Shown here in pieces: positions 39,672-49,050 of a DNA stretch of 64,000 nucleotides. How positions within the stretch are numbered: the stretch's first letter is position 1; every line of letters starts with the position of its first letter. This stretch comes from Oscillospiraceae bacterium (lineage in GTDB: Bacteria; Bacillota; Clostridia; Oscillospirales; Ruminococcaceae), in NCBI GenBank assembly GCA_021769525.1, contig JAETSQ010000018.1, positions 1 through 64,000 on the forward strand, in the 5' to 3' direction. The position numbers and the translations under genes were made by a program. The notes under the pieces were generated by a model. That model was not told the DNA's origin. It worked only from the letters and a program-made list of their open reading frames with translations, and ran no database searches.

Positions 39672-39983
39672 TTAGGCCTTGATCTCGATCTCGACTCCCG
39701 GAGGGAGCTCCAGGCCCCGCAGGGCCTCCACGGTCTTGTTGGAAGGCCGCAGGATGTCGATGAGCCGCTTGTGGGTCCTCATCTCAAACTGCTCCCGGCT
39801 GTCCTTGTACTTGTGGACCGCCCGCAGGATGGTGACGATCTCCCGCTCGGTGGGGAGGGGGATGGGACCGGATACGCGGGCGCCGGTGCGCTTCGCCGTT
39901 TCCACGATCTTCTCCGCCGCGGTGTCCACCAGCTGATGGTCGTAGCTCTTGAGCCTGATTCGGATCTTCTCCTTGACTGCCAC
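39672..39983 (-). CDS. rpsJ: Ribosomal protein uS10
   Basis: [43 protein letters not shown]. Confidence 0.96.
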   Translation of the reverse strand: MAVKEKIRIRLKSYDHQLVDTAAEKIVETAKRTGARVSGPIPLPTEREIVTILRAVHKYKDSREQFEMRTHKRLIDILRPSNKTVEALRGLELPPGVEIEIKA

Positions 39984-40330
39984 TTATTCATCGCCTCCTA
40001 AAATTTTTGACTGTTTGGCGACGGTTGTTTCTACTGATCTTGCCGCAAACCCCGCCGGGTGTTTCGTCCCGCCGCATAAGAAAATCCGGGAAACCGCCTG
40101 CCCCTTTTTTCTGGGGCGCGGTTCCTCCGGGAACCCATACGCCAAGGACGCACCCCGCCTGGGGCCGCGTCTTGCCAGTATTCCAAGCCGCCCGGTTTCA
40201 AATCGGACATACTCCGCGGAAATTCCCCGCATACCCTGCCGTCGCAGGGCTCCGGAAAACGCCCCTTCGGGCCCTCCGGACGCGGCCACCTCCCGCATCA
40301 TCGCATATCTATGTGCAGTCACGCCCTAGT

Positions 40331-40359
40331 ATAATACCATGTCCGCACCAGGAATGCAA
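40331..40359 (-). promoter_or_regulatory. Candidate promoter for the S10 operon
   Basis: TTGCAT-17 nt-TATTAT on minus strand, ~340 nt upstream of rpsJ. Confidence 0.5.
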
Positions 40360-40470
40360 GGGTTTTTTTCGCTTTTCCGGAAAAAATTTTGCGCCGCGGG
40401 CAGCCCTTGCGGGGCATCCCCCTCTGGTGCTACAATAAGGATACCGATCTATATTAGGGAGGCGTTTGGT

Positions 40471-40863
40471 ATGGGATTTTTCGACTTCCGGAAGAAAAAA
40501 GGGGAAGTGCAGGAGCCGGCTCCCGGCCCCGGCCCGGATTTTTCCCATGTGGACCGGCAGAAGGCGCAGGAGCTGGCAAGGGCGGGGACACTGGCCCCCA
40601 TGTATATGATGCCCCTGCGCTTTGGCGGGGAGGGATCGGAGCGCAACCGCCTCTTTGTGCCGCCGGTGGCGGCGGCCCTCAAGGACCGGTGCGACGACAT
40701 GGTGGAGGACCTGCTGCGCCAGGAAAAGGTGAACGGCTACGAGTGCGCCCCGGAGTATCAAGGGACCAGCTTCGTTCCCACCGCCGTCACCGTCATCGCC
40801 AAGATGGACGGGAAGCCGGTCTTTACCCAGCGGATCCAGATCTGGGGCGGCCAGGGGCAGTGA
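40471..40863 (+). CDS. Hypothetical protein
   Basis: MGFFDFRKKKGEVQEPAP...; RBS GGAGG upstream; cluster with HSP90-like gene. Confidence 0.75.
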   Translation: MGFFDFRKKKGEVQEPAPGPGPDFSHVDRQKAQELARAGTLAPMYMMPLRFGGEGSERNRLFVPPVAAALKDRCDDMVEDLLRQEKVNGYECAPEYQGTSFVPTAVTVIAKMDGKPVFTQRIQIWGGQGQ

Positions 40864-40935
40864 CCCAGGACAGACCCTCCCCCGGATCCTGTCCGGTCCT
40901 TACCTATTTATATATGCAAAGGATGTGACATCAAG

Positions 40936-41667
40936 ATGGGAAACAACTACCAGGCCTGGATGGACTATGAATCCAAATGGATCGCCGGATACCGCAAAAA
41001 GCTGATGCGCACCACCACCCATATCACCATCCCCATCGTCCTTGTGTTCCTCACCCTCTTTATGGGGGCGGTGGGCTTCGTGGACCGCATGAGCCCGGAG
41101 GACGCTTTCTACGGCGCGGTGGGCGGGTTCTTCTGCGGCGCGGTGGTCTGCGGCGTCATCTACCTCTGCCTGCGGTTTGGCCTGCGCAGCGGCAAGTACC
41201 GCAAACTGGTCCGGCAGGCGGTGGAGACCGCCGGCATCCCGGAGGGGGAACGGGAGCAGCTAGGGGCGGAGATGCTGGCCGCCCGCGATGATCCGAGACA
41301 GCGCATCTTTTTTGAGATGGTGGGCTTCGGCTCCAACCACACCCCCGCCCGTTTTGTCCTCACCCCCCACTACGCCTGCCTGATAGGGGGCTACCCCTAC
41401 GCCATCCTGGTGCGCCTGGCCGACCTCCGGGAGATCCGCCCTGGGGAGGAGCGGAAGGTGGCCGTTGGCCGGGGGACCCAGACCCGCAGGGTCCACACCT
41501 TCACCCTGCACACCATCGGCTATTACCGCCGGGACCGGGCCGACCGGGACCTGGGCCCCGGCGACCTGCCGGATGAATCCATGGGCTTCTTCTCCGAAGA
41601 GATACGGGACAAGGCCCTGGCTATGCTGCGGGAGGGCACCGGCATGGTGCGGACCGGTGCGGATTGA
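40936..41667 (+). CDS. Hypothetical membrane protein
   Basis: Two adjacent TM segments (ITIPIVLVFLTLFMGAVGFV, AVGGFFCGAVVCGVIYLCL). Confidence 0.75.
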   Translation: MGNNYQAWMDYESKWIAGYRKKLMRTTTHITIPIVLVFLTLFMGAVGFVDRMSPEDAFYGAVGGFFCGAVVCGVIYLCLRFGLRSGKYRKLVRQAVETAGIPEGEREQLGAEMLAARDDPRQRIFFEMVGFGSNHTPARFVLTPHYACLIGGYPYAILVRLADLREIRPGEERKVAVGRGTQTRRVHTFTLHTIGYYRRDRADRDLGPGDLPDESMGFFSEEIRDKALAMLREGTGMVRTGAD

Positions 41668-41691
41668 TTATTAGGAAAGGCAGGATGCACA

Positions 41692-42003
41692 ATGGAGTTA
41701 TCGGAAGAAAAAAGGCCACGGGAGAAAAACGAGATCGAAAATCAGGAGCTGAAGGAGAATCTGGCGAACCTGGCCCTGGACCTGCTGCGGGAGGGGGAGG
41801 ACTACCGGGAGCTGGCCTACGCCCAGTGCCAGTTCGGGTATCTCTTCGTCATCGAGGACCACGGCCTGGAGGCCCTCTTTAAGATCATCACCGACAAGGG
41901 GACCGCTTACTTCGCGGCCCAGAAGCAGTCGCTGATACGCCTCTGCTTCACCGAAGAGCTGTTCCAAAACGCCGCCGAGACCTTCCTGAGCCTGCACCAA
42001 TAA
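41692..42003 (+). CDS. Hypothetical protein
   Basis: 103 aa ORF, tight spacing to flanking genes. Confidence 0.7.
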   Translation: MELSEEKRPREKNEIENQELKENLANLALDLLREGEDYRELAYAQCQFGYLFVIEDHGLEALFKIITDKGTAYFAAQKQSLIRLCFTEELFQNAAETFLSLHQ

Positions 42004-42027
42004 AAGGCTGAAAGGAGCCAAGTCATC

Positions 42028-43812
42028 ATGGAACATCCGGAGACCGCCCCGGAAAAGACCTTCCGCTTCCAGGTGAACCTGGGGGGAATGCTGGACATCC
42101 TCTCCAACCACCTGTACAAAAGCCCCGACGTCTTCCTCCGGGAGCTGCTGCAAAACGGCATCGACGCCATCACCCTGCGCAAAAAGCGCCAGCCGGAGTG
42201 GACCGGGGGGCGCATCACCGTCGCCCTTACCCCTGGGGAAAAGCTCACCCTGCGGGACAACGGGGCGGGCCTCACCCAGGAGGAGATCCACCGGTTCCTG
42301 GCGGTGATCGGCCAGTCCTCCAAGACCATCCTGGAAGCCGACGGCACCGTCCCGGAGGACTACATCGGGCGGTTCGGCATCGGCCTTTTGTCCTGCTTTA
42401 TGGTGTCCGATTCCATCGTGGTGGAGACCCAGCCCGCCGGCGGTGGGACGGCCCACGTCTGGACCGGCTACCCCGACGGCACCTACACCCTGGAGCCCCT
42501 GGAGGTGGGGGTGGTGGGCACCGCCGTCACCCTCACCGCCAAGAAGGGGGCGGAGCGGTACTTCTTCCGGCGGGAGATCGAGCGGCTGGTGCGCTACTAC
42601 GGCCTGGCTCTGCCGGTGCCGGTCTGCTTCGCCGGGGAGGCGGAAGCCGTCAACCGGGTGCCGGGGGATTTTTCCTCCGTCAGCCGTGGAAAGCTCCTGG
42701 CCTTCGGGGAACAGGTCTTCGGGGAGGAATTTCTGGACGTCCTCCCCATCGCCACCCCCCACCTCAGCGGGGCGGCCTTTGTCCTCCCCTACCGCACCGA
42801 CCCCTCCTCCAGGGAGGGGCACCGCATCTACCTAAAACAGATGCTCCTCACCGAGCGGGGGGACACCCTCCTGCCCCCCTGGGCCTTCTTCCTGCGGTGC
42901 TTCCTCAATACCCAGGGGCTGCGGCCCACCGCCAGCCGGGAGGACTTCTACGAGGACCGGGAGCTGGACGCCGCCCGGCAGGAGTTTGCCGGAGCGGTGC
43001 GGGACTACCTGGAGACCCTCTCCCAGGAGGAGCCGGAGCGGCTGCGCCGGCTGGTGGACATCCACGCCCAAGCCATCAAATCCATGGCGGTGTGGGATGA
43101 CTCCCTCTTCCGCATCTTCATCGACTTTCTCCCCTTCGAGACCTCCCAGGGGACCCTCACCGGCCGGGCGCTGAAACGGGCGGGGGAAGGCTGCTGGGTG
43201 GCCTCGGTCCCCCGCTTCCAGCAGTTGAAGCCGGTGTTCCTGGCCCAGGGGCGGCTACTCGTCTGCACCGGGTACGTCTACGACCAGGAGCTGGTGGCAA
43301 AGCTGGCCCGCTTCTGCTCCCTGCCCCTCTCCCCCCTGGGGGAGGAGGGGATGGAGCTGGTGCTGGAGGAGCCCACGCGGGCGGAGAAGGAGGAGGGCTT
43401 TTCCTTCCTCCGGGCGGCAAACCGGGTGCTGGCCCCCCTGGACTGCCGGGGGGAGCTGCGGCGCTTTCTGCCGGCGGGGCTGCCCGGCCTCTATTCGGTG
43501 AGCGAGGATTCCCGCTTTCTCCGCCAGGTGGAGACGGCCCAGGAGATGAACAGCTTCTTCTCCGACGCCCTGGGCTCCCTTCTCTCCGGCCAGGGGGCCG
43601 CTCCCCTCTCCACCCTTTACCTAAACCTCAACAATCCCCTGGTGCGGCGGCTCTGCCGCCTGCCGGAGGGGGAGCTGCTGGAGGACGCCCTGCGGGTCCT
43701 CTATGTCCAGGCCCTGCTGGCCGGGGGGCACCCCCTCCGGGGCGGGGAGCTGAAGCTGATGAATCAGTCCCTGCTGGGGCTGGTGGAGGAGGCGGCAAGA
43801 GGCGTGGACTAG
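42028..43812 (+). CDS. HSP90-family GHKL ATPase-like protein
   Basis: NHLYKSPDVFLRELLQNGIDAI, LRDNGAGLTQEEI, GRFGIGLLSCFMVSDSI; middle-domain-like QMLLTERGDTLLPPWAFFLRCFLNTQGLRPTASRE. Confidence 0.87.
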   Translation: MEHPETAPEKTFRFQVNLGGMLDILSNHLYKSPDVFLRELLQNGIDAITLRKKRQPEWTGGRITVALTPGEKLTLRDNGAGLTQEEIHRFLAVIGQSSKTILEADGTVPEDYIGRFGIGLLSCFMVSDSIVVETQPAGGGTAHVWTGYPDGTYTLEPLEVGVVGTAVTLTAKKGAERYFFRREIERLVRYYGLALPVPVCFAGEAEAVNRVPGDFSSVSRGKLLAFGEQVFGEEFLDVLPIATPHLSGAAFVLPYRTDPSSREGHRIYLKQMLLTERGDTLLPPWAFFLRCFLNTQGLRPTASREDFYEDRELDAARQEFAGAVRDYLETLSQEEPERLRRLVDIHAQAIKSMAVWDDSLFRIFIDFLPFETSQGTLTGRALKRAGEGCWVASVPRFQQLKPVFLAQGRLLVCTGYVYDQELVAKLARFCSLPLSPLGEEGMELVLEEPTRAEKEEGFSFLRAANRVLAPLDCRGELRRFLPAGLPGLYSVSEDSRFLRQVETAQEMNSFFSDALGSLLSGQGAAPLSTLYLNLNNPLVRRLCRLPEGELLEDALRVLYVQALLAGGHPLRGGELKLMNQSLLGLVEEAARGVD

Positions 43813-44252
43813 TCTGCTCTGGGGCGTATCCCGGAAAACCGCTGGCGGCGGTAGACGGCGTAGCTTGTCAGGTGGTATAGAATCGCACCGGGCACCATAA
43901 AGGTGACCGTCACCGCCTGGGGGAACCAGTACCACAGCGTCCACAGGAGGCCGCCTATGGGTGCATCGCAGCGGAACCAGATCCAAATCAGCCCATAGCT
44001 TACCACCTGTACCACCCCATACCAGCACCAGAACACCCGGAATTCCCGCCAAAAGTGCCATCCCTCCCGTTTTGGGGCAAAGCAGGCGCCAACCGCCCCC
44101 AGCACCCCGCCGGCCGCCAGACTGGCGGCTACCATCCGGGTGATGGAATACTCGCTTAAATGGCCGCTAAGGCAAATGTGGAGTGCGCCGTACAGGAGGA
44201 AAAAAACTAGGATAGGCGGGAGAAGCTCCCGGAGCGCTCTGCTGGGTTTCAT
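43809..44252 (-). CDS. Hypothetical multi-pass membrane protein
   Basis: Four hydrophobic segments; start uncertain. Confidence 0.6.
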   Translation of the reverse strand: MKPSRALRELLPPILVFFLLYGALHICLSGHLSEYSITRMVAASLAAGGVLGAVGACFAPKREGWHFWREFRVFWCWYGVVQVVSYGLIWIWFRCDAPIGGLLWTLWYWFPQAVTVTFMVPGAILYHLTSYAVYRRQRFSGIRPRAD

Positions 44253-44352
44253 CATCTGGGCACCGTCCTTTCCGGATGTTGAAAAACTGATACCAATTTT
44301 AAGTATAGCCTTTTCCGCCATTCATGACAAGTAGGAAGGAAGGTATCGTTTT

Positions 44353-44781
44353 ATGGCCGAAGTGCTTTTTATCCACTCCCTGTTCGTCTCCTACGGGAAG
44401 GATGTCCCTAGGGAGGAGCGCATCCCCTACACCGTGGGGGAAAAGCTAACCCCGGAGGTGCTGTCCCGGCTGGCGGAGCATATCCGCAGCGGCCGGGCGC
44501 AGTCGGTGCAGCTGGAGGACGAGACGAGGGAAAACAGCCTGGCGGCGGATTTCCGGGAGGGCTGGGCCACCGTCTACATTGTAAAGGAGGCGGAAAACTA
44601 CTTCGAGTTTGTAAACAGCGGCTGTCCGCACGACGAAACTCCGCTGAACATCACCGGGGACGGCCCCACCCCCAAAAAGCACGCCACCGATGACCTGCCG
44701 CTGATGGCGGAGATCATCGTCCACTTTGCCCGGACCGGCAGCCCGCTGCCCGCCTGCGGCTGGGAGCACACCATCCATTGA
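44353..44781 (+). CDS. Hypothetical protein
   Basis: 142 aa ORF MAEVLFIHSLFVSYGKDVPREERIPY. Confidence 0.65.
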   Translation: MAEVLFIHSLFVSYGKDVPREERIPYTVGEKLTPEVLSRLAEHIRSGRAQSVQLEDETRENSLAADFREGWATVYIVKEAENYFEFVNSGCPHDETPLNITGDGPTPKKHATDDLPLMAEIIVHFARTGSPLPACGWEHTIH

Positions 44782-44806
44782 CGTAAAGCAGGAGGAATAA
44801 ATAAGT

Positions 44807-45946
44807 ATGAAAGGCAAAGACGGCAACAGCTACAAGGAGAAGGCCGCAGGGGGCAAGAGCTTCAATGGCCGGGGCCTCCAGAACCTCATCCAGCGGCTGC
44901 CGGAGGGCGCCCCCCGGATGGCAGCCATTGCCGATGCCATCCGCCAGGCGGACGAGGCCCAGGATCACTTCTGGCGGCTCTTCTTCCGGTACGACTACGC
45001 CTGCGAGGCCACCTTCCGGGACGACCCGCCCAAGTGTATGCCGGTGGCGGCGGAGTTCCAGGCCATCTACGAGGAGCACCCGGACGCCCTGGGCCCCAAC
45101 GGGCCGGAGATGTACCTGATGATCATGCAGATGGGCATCGACCCCATCGCCCACCTGCCCCAGATCCCCATGGCCCAGTGGCAGACGCTGATGAACCAGT
45201 TCCTGGGGCTCACCAAGCGGTTCAACCTGGCCCACCGCACCTACTGGTGGCAGATGTGCCAGTTTATGATCTACGTGGACCAGAAGAAGGCCTACGAGTG
45301 CTTCCGGAAGTTCTGGAAGACCGGCCGGGACGCCATTTCCGACTGCCGGGCCTGCGAGCGGAGCAACGCCGTCCGCCTCAGCCTGCTGGCCGGGGACCGG
45401 GAGGGGGCGGAGGAGTACGCCGCGCCCCTCAAGGCGGGAAAAATCTCCTTCTGCGCCGACACCCCCCAGAAGATGTGGATGGCCTACCTGGAGGACTACT
45501 ACCGCCACGGGGACTACAAGGCGGCGGCCCCCATCGCCGAATCCCTCTACCGCAAGGGGAACAAGGACCGCAGCAACCTGGACTATGTGGGGGCGGTGCT
45601 CCAGTGCTGGGCCCACACCGACAACGACCGGGCGGTGACCCTGGCGGAGAGCCGCCTTAGCTGGCGCATGGGGATGTGGGACCAGCGCCTCTCCTACCTC
45701 TACGACAAGGGGGCGTGGCTCACCTTCCGGGAGCTGGCGAAGCGGATGGATACGGTCCACCTGGAGCTGCCGAAGGAGTTCCCCCTCTGGCGGGAGGACG
45801 GCAGCTACAGCGCCCAGGCCCTGGCGGACCACTTCTACAGCCAAGCCGCGGACATCGCCGCCCGCTTTGACGCCCGCAACGGCTCCCGCTGGTACGCCGA
45901 CGATTTAAAGGCCTCCGGGCGGATGCCCCGGACCATGCCGGACTAG
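44807..45946 (+). CDS. Hypothetical TPR-like helical repeat protein
   Basis: Repeated helical segments with Tyr/Trp/Ala pattern (DQKKAYECFRKFWKTGRDAISDC, YYRHGDYKAAAPIAESLYRKG). Confidence 0.7.
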   Translation: MKGKDGNSYKEKAAGGKSFNGRGLQNLIQRLPEGAPRMAAIADAIRQADEAQDHFWRLFFRYDYACEATFRDDPPKCMPVAAEFQAIYEEHPDALGPNGPEMYLMIMQMGIDPIAHLPQIPMAQWQTLMNQFLGLTKRFNLAHRTYWWQMCQFMIYVDQKKAYECFRKFWKTGRDAISDCRACERSNAVRLSLLAGDREGAEEYAAPLKAGKISFCADTPQKMWMAYLEDYYRHGDYKAAAPIAESLYRKGNKDRSNLDYVGAVLQCWAHTDNDRAVTLAESRLSWRMGMWDQRLSYLYDKGAWLTFRELAKRMDTVHLELPKEFPLWREDGSYSAQALADHFYSQAADIAARFDARNGSRWYADDLKASGRMPRTMPD

Positions 45947-45998
45947 AGCCGGAGACACAAGTGGATGGCCGGCGCAAGGATTTAGAGGTAAGCTAAAA

Positions 45999-46030
45999 AC
46001 AGCCCCGGAGCCGAAAAGCTCCGGGGCTGT
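45999..46030. terminator. Intrinsic terminator hairpin
   Basis: ACAGCCCCGGAGC-...-GCTCCGGGGCTGT perfect 13-bp stem. Confidence 0.75.
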
Positions 46031-46215
46031 GCCATTTGGCTTTTGTTATAATGGATGTAAAGCGGGGGAAACCCCTCCGTCTGGCCTATCGGCCAGACAC
46101 CTCCCCTTTCAGGGGAGGTTTGCGGGAAGGGTGAACGCCGCTTTTCTTTTTGCTTCTTTTTCTTTTCCCGCGAAAAGAAAAAGAAGGCGGGGTTTGGGGC
46201 GGCAGCCCCAATTCT

Positions 46216-46929
46216 TCATTCCGCGATGGCGGTCTCCAGGGCGATGGCCATCATATCCCGGAATTTGGTCTGGCGCTCCTCGGCGGTCATGGCCCGGTCC
46301 GGGTCACTGATAAGGTCGGAGATGGTCAGGAGGCCCAGGGCCTTTTTCTTCAGGTAGGCGGCGTTCATGTAGAGGGCGGCGCACTCCATCTCGGCGCAGA
46401 GGACACCCATATCCAGCCAGCGCGCGCTGCGCTCCGGATGGGCGCTGTAGAAGCAGTCGCTGGAGACGACATTGCCCACCATGAACTTGCAGCCCTGCTT
46501 CTGGGCCATCCCCACGGCGGTGGAAAGGAGGCCGTAATCCGCAATGGGAGCGAAGGGGCCGGGGAGGTCATACTGGGCGCCGTAGTTGGAATCGGTGCAG
46601 GCGCCCTGGGCGATGACCACATCCCCCAGGTCCAGGTCGGGGTGCATCCCGCCGGCGGAGCCGATGCGGATGATCTTCTCCACATCGTAGAAGGCGAACA
46701 GCTCGTAGCTGTAGATGCCCACCGAGGGCATCCCCATGCCGTGGCCCATCACCGAGACGGGATGGCCCTTGTACTTGCCGGTGTAGCCGTTCATCCCCCG
46801 GACGCTGGTGACAAGCCGGGCGTCCTCCAGGAAGTTTTCCGCGATGAACTTTGCCCGCAGGGGATCGCCGGGCATGAGGCAGACCTTGGCGAACTGGCCT
46901 TTTTCGGCCGCGTTGTGGGGAGTACTCAT
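46216..46929 (-). CDS. deoD: Purine-nucleoside phosphorylase
   Basis: MSTPHNAAEKGQFAKVCLMPGDPLRAKFIAENFLEDA ... MSVMGHGMGMPSVGIYSYELF-like region. Confidence 0.94.
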   Translation of the reverse strand: MSTPHNAAEKGQFAKVCLMPGDPLRAKFIAENFLEDARLVTSVRGMNGYTGKYKGHPVSVMGHGMGMPSVGIYSYELFAFYDVEKIIRIGSAGGMHPDLDLGDVVIAQGACTDSNYGAQYDLPGPFAPIADYGLLSTAVGMAQKQGCKFMVGNVVSSDCFYSAHPERSARWLDMGVLCAEMECAALYMNAAYLKKKALGLLTISDLISDPDRAMTAEERQTKFRDMMAIALETAIAE

Positions 46930-47145
46930 AGACGTTTCTCCTTTCGTCAAAAACAGCGATGGCGGACCGCCCCCGCCATGGGGGAACTTTTATTGTAATT
47001 GTAACATAAATTCGGACGTTTTACCATAAATATTTTGGGGGGAATTTACGGAACGGCGCCGCCGCCTTGCCTTTTCCCCATAAATTGGGTATTATAGGGG
47101 CAGATCGCAAAAGAAGAGAAGCCCATCACGACTTTAGGGAGGACA

Positions 47146-48933
47146 TTGGATTTGGACTTTTTTGGTTTTGTCAGTCTGTTCGGCGGGCTGGCCCTCTTCC
47201 TGTACGGGATGTCGGTACTGGGGGGCAGCCTGGAGAAGGCCTCCGAGGGCCGGCTGGAAAAGATACTGGAGCGGCTCACCGGCAGCGCCCTGCGGGGGGT
47301 GCTGCTGGGGGCGGTGGTCACCGCCGCCATCCAGTCCTCCTCCGCCGCCACCGTCATCGTGGTGGGGCTGGTAAACGCCCGCGTGATGAAGCTCCGCCAG
47401 GCCATCGGGGTCATCATGGGGGCCAACATCGGCACCACCATCACCGCCCACATCCTCCGTCTCAGCGGCGGGGAAGGGGGCTTTCTGCTGCGTCTCATCG
47501 CCCCCACCACCCTGGCCCCCGCCATGGCCATCGCCGGCATCCTGTTCTTTATGCTGGCCAAAGGGGACCGCCTGCGGGAGGTGGGACAGATGCTCCTGGG
47601 CTTTGGGGTGCTCTTTACCGGGATGTTCCAGATGGAGGCGGCGGTGAGGCCCCTGCGGGAGCTGCCCGCCTTCGCCCAGCTCTTCCAGGCCATGACCAAC
47701 CCCATCCTGGGGGTGCTGGTGGGGGCCGGAGTCACCGCGGTCATCCAGTCCTCCTCCGCCTCGGTGGGCATTTTGCAGGCCCTTTCCTCCACCGGGGCCA
47801 TCACCTGGGCGGCGGCGGTGCCCATCATCCTGGGGCAGAACATCGGCACCTGCGTCACCCCCATCCTGGCCAGCGTGGGGGCCTCCAAAAACGCCAAGCG
47901 GGCCGCCCTGGTCCACCTCACCCTGAACCTTCTGGGCACCGGGGTGTTCCTCTGCGGCATCTACGGGGTGCAGCACCTCATCGGCCTGCCCTTCTGGGGG
48001 GATGTCATCGACAAAGGCGGCATCGCCAACTTCCACACCTTCTTTAATGTCTCGGTGACGGCGCTGTTCCTGCCCTTTGTGGGCCTTTTGGAGCGGTGCG
48101 TCTACCTCCTGGTCCCCCAGGAGGAGGGGGAGGGACAAGCCCCCCAGGAGGATCCCGCCGTTCTGGCCCTGGATCCTCTCCTGCTGGTCTCCCCCGGACT
48201 GGCCCTGGAGCAGGCCCACGCCGCCACCTGCCGGATGGCCGCCCTGGCCCAGGAGAATTTTTCCTTGGCGCGGGAGATGATCCTCTCCGGGGTGGAGGAG
48301 GAAAAGGCCGCACGCCTGCTGCGGCAGGAGAAGCTGGTGGATACCCTTCAGGACCGGGTGGAGACCTACCTCATCCAACTTTCCCGCCGCCACCTCACCG
48401 AAGGGGGCAAGGGGGCGGTCTCCCGGCTGCTGCACATGATCGGGGAGCTGGAGCGGGTCTCCGACCAGGCGGAGAACATCCTGGAGGACGCCCAGCTTTT
48501 GGAAAAGGCGGGGATCTCCTTCTCCCCTGGGGCCAAAGCGGAGATGGAGCTGTACAGCGCCGCCGTCACCGAGATCCTGGATACCGCCATCCGGGCCTGG
48601 GAAAACCGGGACCCGGAGCTGGCCCGGAGCATCGAACCCCTGGAGCAGGTGGTGGACCTGGCGGAGGAATACCTGAAGGACCGCCACATCAGCCGCCTGC
48701 GGGACGGGGACTGCACGGTGGACGCCGCCTTCGCCTTTGTGGAGGCCCTTTCCTCCATGGAGCGCATCGCCGACCACTGCTCCAACATCGGGGTGCTGCT
48801 GGCCCCCGGCAGCCGGGAGGGGGACAGCCACGCCTACCTCCACGCCCTCCACAAGGGGCAGGACCCGGACTACATCCGGGCCTACCGGGGGTACGAGGAA
48901 AAGTATCTTGCCTCCCTGCGGACCCTTTCCTGA
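47146..48933 (+). CDS. Na/Pi cotransporter family protein (NptA-like) with PhoU-like C-terminus
   Basis: Duplicated QSSSA motifs (AAIQSSSAATVIVVGLVNA, AVIQSSSASVGILQALSS); TTG start. Confidence 0.92.
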   Translation: MDLDFFGFVSLFGGLALFLYGMSVLGGSLEKASEGRLEKILERLTGSALRGVLLGAVVTAAIQSSSAATVIVVGLVNARVMKLRQAIGVIMGANIGTTITAHILRLSGGEGGFLLRLIAPTTLAPAMAIAGILFFMLAKGDRLREVGQMLLGFGVLFTGMFQMEAAVRPLRELPAFAQLFQAMTNPILGVLVGAGVTAVIQSSSASVGILQALSSTGAITWAAAVPIILGQNIGTCVTPILASVGASKNAKRAALVHLTLNLLGTGVFLCGIYGVQHLIGLPFWGDVIDKGGIANFHTFFNVSVTALFLPFVGLLERCVYLLVPQEEGEGQAPQEDPAVLALDPLLLVSPGLALEQAHAATCRMAALAQENFSLAREMILSGVEEEKAARLLRQEKLVDTLQDRVETYLIQLSRRHLTEGGKGAVSRLLHMIGELERVSDQAENILEDAQLLEKAGISFSPGAKAEMELYSAAVTEILDTAIRAWENRDPELARSIEPLEQVVDLAEEYLKDRHISRLRDGDCTVDAAFAFVEALSSMERIADHCSNIGVLLAPGSREGDSHAYLHALHKGQDPDYIRAYRGYEEKYLASLRTLS

Positions 48934-49050
48934 TTTTCTTTTCACAAAAAGATTGTAACCTCTCCTGTTTTGCACTATAATAAAAATAGCGGCCTATTAT
49001 CCGAAGAAAATAGGCAACCTGACAGCTTTAGGACAGAGGAGGCTTTCATT

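Noticed and set aside
39984-40322. 112-aa ORF directly before rpsJ
   Set aside because: Coincides with the putative structured S10 leader; no recognisable domain.
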